Both the position numbers and the translations under genes were made by a program. Below are positions 61,339 to 64,000 of a stretch of DNA of 64,000 nt, in pieces (within the stretch, counting starts at the first letter, position 1; each line of letters starts with the position of its first letter). Location: the NCBI RefSeq assembly GCF_003002825.1, contig NZ_PVTE01000007.1, positions 124,001 through 188,000 on the forward strand. Reading direction: 5' to 3'. The notes beneath the pieces are model-generated. The model was not told where the DNA came from. It was given only the letters and a program-made list of their open reading frames with translations, and searched no databases. This stretch comes from Spirosoma oryzae. Its GTDB lineage: Bacteria; Bacteroidota; Bacteroidia; Cytophagales; Spirosomataceae.

Positions 61339-64000
61339 GGCGAGTGGATAAGGCGGCCCGACAAGGGTACCGTAGTTGTGGGTAAGCCGGTAGCGTCGAT
61401 CTGATACAGATACAAACCGGCCGGTAACGGATTGCCAGCGTCATCGTTGCCGTCCCACGTCCACTCGTTCAGGCCAATACGCCCCGGTATCGATACGGTT
61501 CGCACTGCATGACCCGCTACATCATACAGCCGCAGGGTCAACCGGGCGGGTGGGATTTGACCGGTCAGGACGAGCGACAGGCGGATTTGCCGACTAAATG
61601 GGTTGGGGTAGGCCGTTACGGAGCGGAGTTCGGACCGATTGTATACCGTGAACTGAATCTGATACGGAGCCGCCTGATTGCCGCTCAGATCACTGCCGCG
61701 CACCGCAAACGTGTAGGTACCATCGGGCAGCGGGGTGGCGGGCTGGTACTGGAGTCGAAACGCATTGTCGGTACCGGCAGCGGTCCAGCTTGTTCCGGGG
61801 CCACGCAGACTCAGCCGCTCGTAGGGGCAGGGCGAATTTGCACAGGGTCGTTGCAGGTACAGTTCCAGATTAGTTGTGTCCGAGCGGAGCAGGCGGCTGT
61901 TGTCATCCTGAAGCAGTACGTCGATGCGGGGCTGGGGGGCAACGATGGCATCGTCGCTGATGTGTTGCCCGTCGAACGCAACGTCGAGGGTAGGCGCGAC
62001 CACGTCCGGTGGAAAGGGCAGGGCGTCGAGCGATCCGGCCGAACTGATCTCGGCTTTGTTGTTCGTTTCGATCCGTTCGGGGATGCGGTCGTCGGGGTCG
62101 AGTAGCAACTCGAAGAAGGCTGGTCCGGTAGCGGTTTTGTCGTTGGGTACTGTCCAGCGGAGCGTGTCGGCGTAGAGCGGGGCCGCCTGCGCAAGGCGGT
62201 AGTCCCGCACCAACTGGCCCGCTGCCGTATACCGTCGAATGCGGACCGTAAGCGGTCGGTTCGTCGTGCGTCCGTAGTTGGCAACAATGCCTGTCAGCAC
62301 CACGGAGTCGGAACGGACGGTCAGCGAATCGCCCCGGCTGTCGGTCACGCGCAGGCTACGAGGCAGGAAAGCGAAGTCGGGCTGAGCGAACGGAAAAACA
62401 GCCACGGCCGGGTCGCCCTGCAACGTCATCTGCTGCGCCGTCGTGGCGGTATAAATGGTGTTGCTCGCCCGCAGGTAACGCCGGATGGCTTCGCGCTGCA
62501 CCAGTCCAACGGGTCGGGTCACAAACTGACTGTCAGCCAGCAGACTATACAATTGATCGGCGTAGGTTTTGAGGGCAAAGGGGAAGCCAATGTGCGTGTG
62601 CGCCAGAAACAGGATTGCCCCTCGGTCGGGCGTCAGTATCCAGTCGGTACCAAAGGTAGATCGGCCAAAATAGAAATTGCCGGCTGCACAGCCGTTGGCG
62701 AACAGAAACGGATACCGCCCTTTGTTACGATACCCGAGCCGGTCGTCGCTGACGAAGCTGATGTCGATATCGGAGACGGCGAGGCTGGAATGGCCGAACA
62801 TGGAAATCATGCCTGTGCCTTTGTTGACCATATCCGCGATTTGTAGGATTTCTACCGGATCGTTCGTCCGTTTGGATACGGTCGTAACCCGACTGCCGAC
62901 GTACGATTGTTCGATCACTCCTTTGAAATCATCGACATAACTCCGGAATGTCTGTAACTCGGCGGGAGTACGCCCACCACTCAGGTGCAGACTGTTTTTG
63001 CGCCAGAGAGCGGGTTCGTCCAGCAATTCGTGGGCCTGTACTTTCGCCAGATAATCGAGCACTGACGGCGACCGGATGGCGTTCAGCCGACCGATGGGCA
63101 GGGCCGGTACGTTGGCGGGTTCACCGTTCAGTCCTTCTACCAGCCCCAGGTCGGAACCCGGCCAGCCGATGTTGGGAATCAGGTCGAGCAGCGGGCCACT
63201 GGCGTTTTTGCGGATGCTCTGCGGGTCGCGCGACTGCCCGATCAGGAACATAAATTTGGGGCCCGCTCCGCCGGAAAGCATGTAAGCGGCAAACCGGCGA
63301 ATCGCCAGCGGGTGCCGCTCGCCGTAGCTAAACTGATCGAACAACTCCCCGATGTTCACCGTCAGTGTGTCGTAACTGCCGCCCGCCAGCGACGCCCGGT
63401 AAGCCGCGTAGGTTTGCACCGGGTCGGCTATGGTACCCACCGGCTGTCGGAGCAACGGATGCGTGACGATGAGGTAGTTGTGTCGCGCTGGCGTGATCTG
63501 GCGGAAGCGGACAGGAAGCAGCGTCGGTACCGATCGCGGCTGGTGGCTGACAAACAAGGATCGGCCTGTCTGCGTAGCCCGAACGATACCCCGCCAGTGA
63601 TCGGTCGTATTACTGCCGATCAGGGTTACTGCGTCGGGGTTGCTAATGTCAAGGATGGGCGTACTGGCGGGCAGACTGGTCAGATCGAGCAGGCTGCGCC
63701 CGGTGGAATCTGTCTGCAGTTGAAGCCATTGATTCGTTTGACCAGGCACCGAAATACGCTGCGGATACCGCAGGCTCAGATACGATACAGAGGCCTCTTC
63801 GCTGGTCTCACCCGGTTGCGCCGTCAACACGACCGAACCGGTTGCCGACAGATCAGATGAAAAAAGCTCGGTGTCAAAGCGGCTCGTCGCGTAGTCGTCG
63901 TACGTAACCGCGCCCAGTGCGCGTAATGAACCCGCTGTTGCGCCGGCGCTGAACGCCATGCGGTGGGGCGTTGGCGTACGACCCACCACCAGCCAACTGG
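61335..64000 (-). CDS. C25 (gingipain-family) peptidase, N-terminus outside window
   Basis: The frame is open to the window end at 64000, so the N-terminal part is missing; ~888 residues are visible. The peptidase core has the catalytic His in SMFGHSSLAVSD and the Cys in FANGCAAGNFYFG, spaced as in gingipain-type enzymes (usually GHG and N.C). An Ig-like CARDB-type domain follows (SVVLTGIVANYGRTTNRPLTVRI). The C-terminus (AYPNPFSRQIRLSL ... WDGNDDAGNPLPAGLYLYQID) is a type IX secretion sorting domain with an FlgD-like fold, so the protein is exported to or through the outer membrane. It could be a cargo protease or a PorU-like protein; the sorting domain favours cargo. Confidence 0.88.
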   Translation of the reverse strand, partial: SWLVVGRTPTPHRMAFSAGATAGSLRALGAVTYDDYATSRFDTELFSSDLSATGSVVLTAQPGETSEEASVSYLSLRYPQRISVPGQTNQWLQLQTDSTGRSLLDLTSLPASTPILDISNPDAVTLIGSNTTDHWRGIVRATQTGRSLFVSHQPRSVPTLLPVRFRQITPARHNYLIVTHPLLRQPVGTIADPVQTYAAYRASLAGGSYDTLTVNIGELFDQFSYGERHPLAIRRFAAYMLSGGAGPKFMFLIGQSRDPQSIRKNASGPLLDLIPNIGWPGSDLGLVEGLNGEPANVPALPIGRLNAIRSPSVLDYLAKVQAHELLDEPALWRKNSLHLSGGRTPAELQTFRSYVDDFKGVIEQSYVGSRVTTVSKRTNDPVEILQIADMVNKGTGMISMFGHSSLAVSDIDISFVSDDRLGYRNKGRYPFLFANGCAAGNFYFGRSTFGTDWILTPDRGAILFLAHTHIGFPFALKTYADQLYSLLADSQFVTRPVGLVQREAIRRYLRASNTIYTATTAQQMTLQGDPAVAVFPFAQPDFAFLPRSLRVTDSRGDSLTVRSDSVVLTGIVANYGRTTNRPLTVRIRRYTAAGQLVRDYRLAQAAPLYADTLRWTVPNDKTATGPAFFELLLDPDDRIPERIETNNKAEISSAGSLDALPFPPDVVAPTLDVAFDGQHISDDAIVAPQPRIDVLLQDDNSRLLRSDTTNLELYLQRPCANSPCPYERLSLRGPGTSWTAAGTDNAFRLQYQPATPLPDGTYTFAVRGSDLSGNQAAPYQIQFTVYNRSELRSVTAYPNPFSRQIRLSLVLTGQIPPARLTLRLYDVAGHAVRTVSIPGRIGLNEWTWDGNDDAGNPLPAGLYLYQIDATGLPTTTVPLSGRLIHSP

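Overview
The window looks like a chromosomal segment of a GC-rich Bacteroidetes bacterium, most likely a Cytophagales member close to Spirosoma. I infer this from the gene content: SusC/SusD pairs, DUF4249 and DUF6089 outer-membrane proteins, gingipain-type and M43 secreted proteases, and a Kdo pathway. Several intergenic regions also carry Bacteroidetes-type promoters (TTG about 20 bases before TAnnTTTG), and Shine-Dalgarno sites are not evident. I made no taxonomic search. No rRNA, tRNA, CRISPR array, prophage or intact insertion sequence was seen.

Layout. 1-10 kb: the end of a secreted protein, hemH divergent from oxyR, a secreted-type metallopeptidase, two FAD oxidoreductases, a pabA/trpG-type amidotransferase with an alpha/beta hydrolase, and a CBS protein with NAD kinase. 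10-16 kb: two DUF6089 barrels, an M23 peptidase, tRNA nucleotidyltransferase and a degenerate Sua5-like protein. 16-25 kb: small secreted proteins, a TonB receptor with its DUF4249 lipoprotein, a GT9 glycosyltransferase, a Fic protein and an M43 protease. 25-29 kb: nitrilase, molybdenum-cofactor genes moeA, moaC and mobA, and guanine deaminase. 29.5-36 kb: a predicted 8-amino-Kdo (Kdo8N) sugar cluster (kdnA, kdnB, kdsA, a HAD phosphatase, kdsB) followed by thiN. It is interrupted by a small toxin-antitoxin-like island holding the remnant of a VapC toxin. 36.7-44.6 kb: sterol-desaturase and phytanoyl-dioxygenase family proteins, a first SusC/SusD pair and a cyanophycinase-like peptidase. 44.7-60 kb: a co-directional block of metY, two large DoxX-like membrane proteins, SusC/SusD, a TPR protein, DUF1684, a SoxD-like cytochrome c, a SoxC-like molybdoenzyme and an FAD oxidoreductase. 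This block is the best candidate for an undescribed sulfur-linked uptake and oxidation system. 60-64 kb: a membrane glycosyltransferase-like protein coupled to a C25 (gingipain-family) protease that runs off the window.

The intergenic DNA is unusually structured. Three elements of 100-102 bp are built like REPINs: GTAG-headed hairpins in inverted pairs, with compensatory changes between copies. Seven other elements are inverted pairs of degenerate 7-base arrays (TNTNCRG). They often fill the whole gap between two genes and end 2-18 bases from a start codon. A related element uses an 8-base period. In two cases (susC/susD and the Kdo8N genes) such elements sit inside functional gene clusters.
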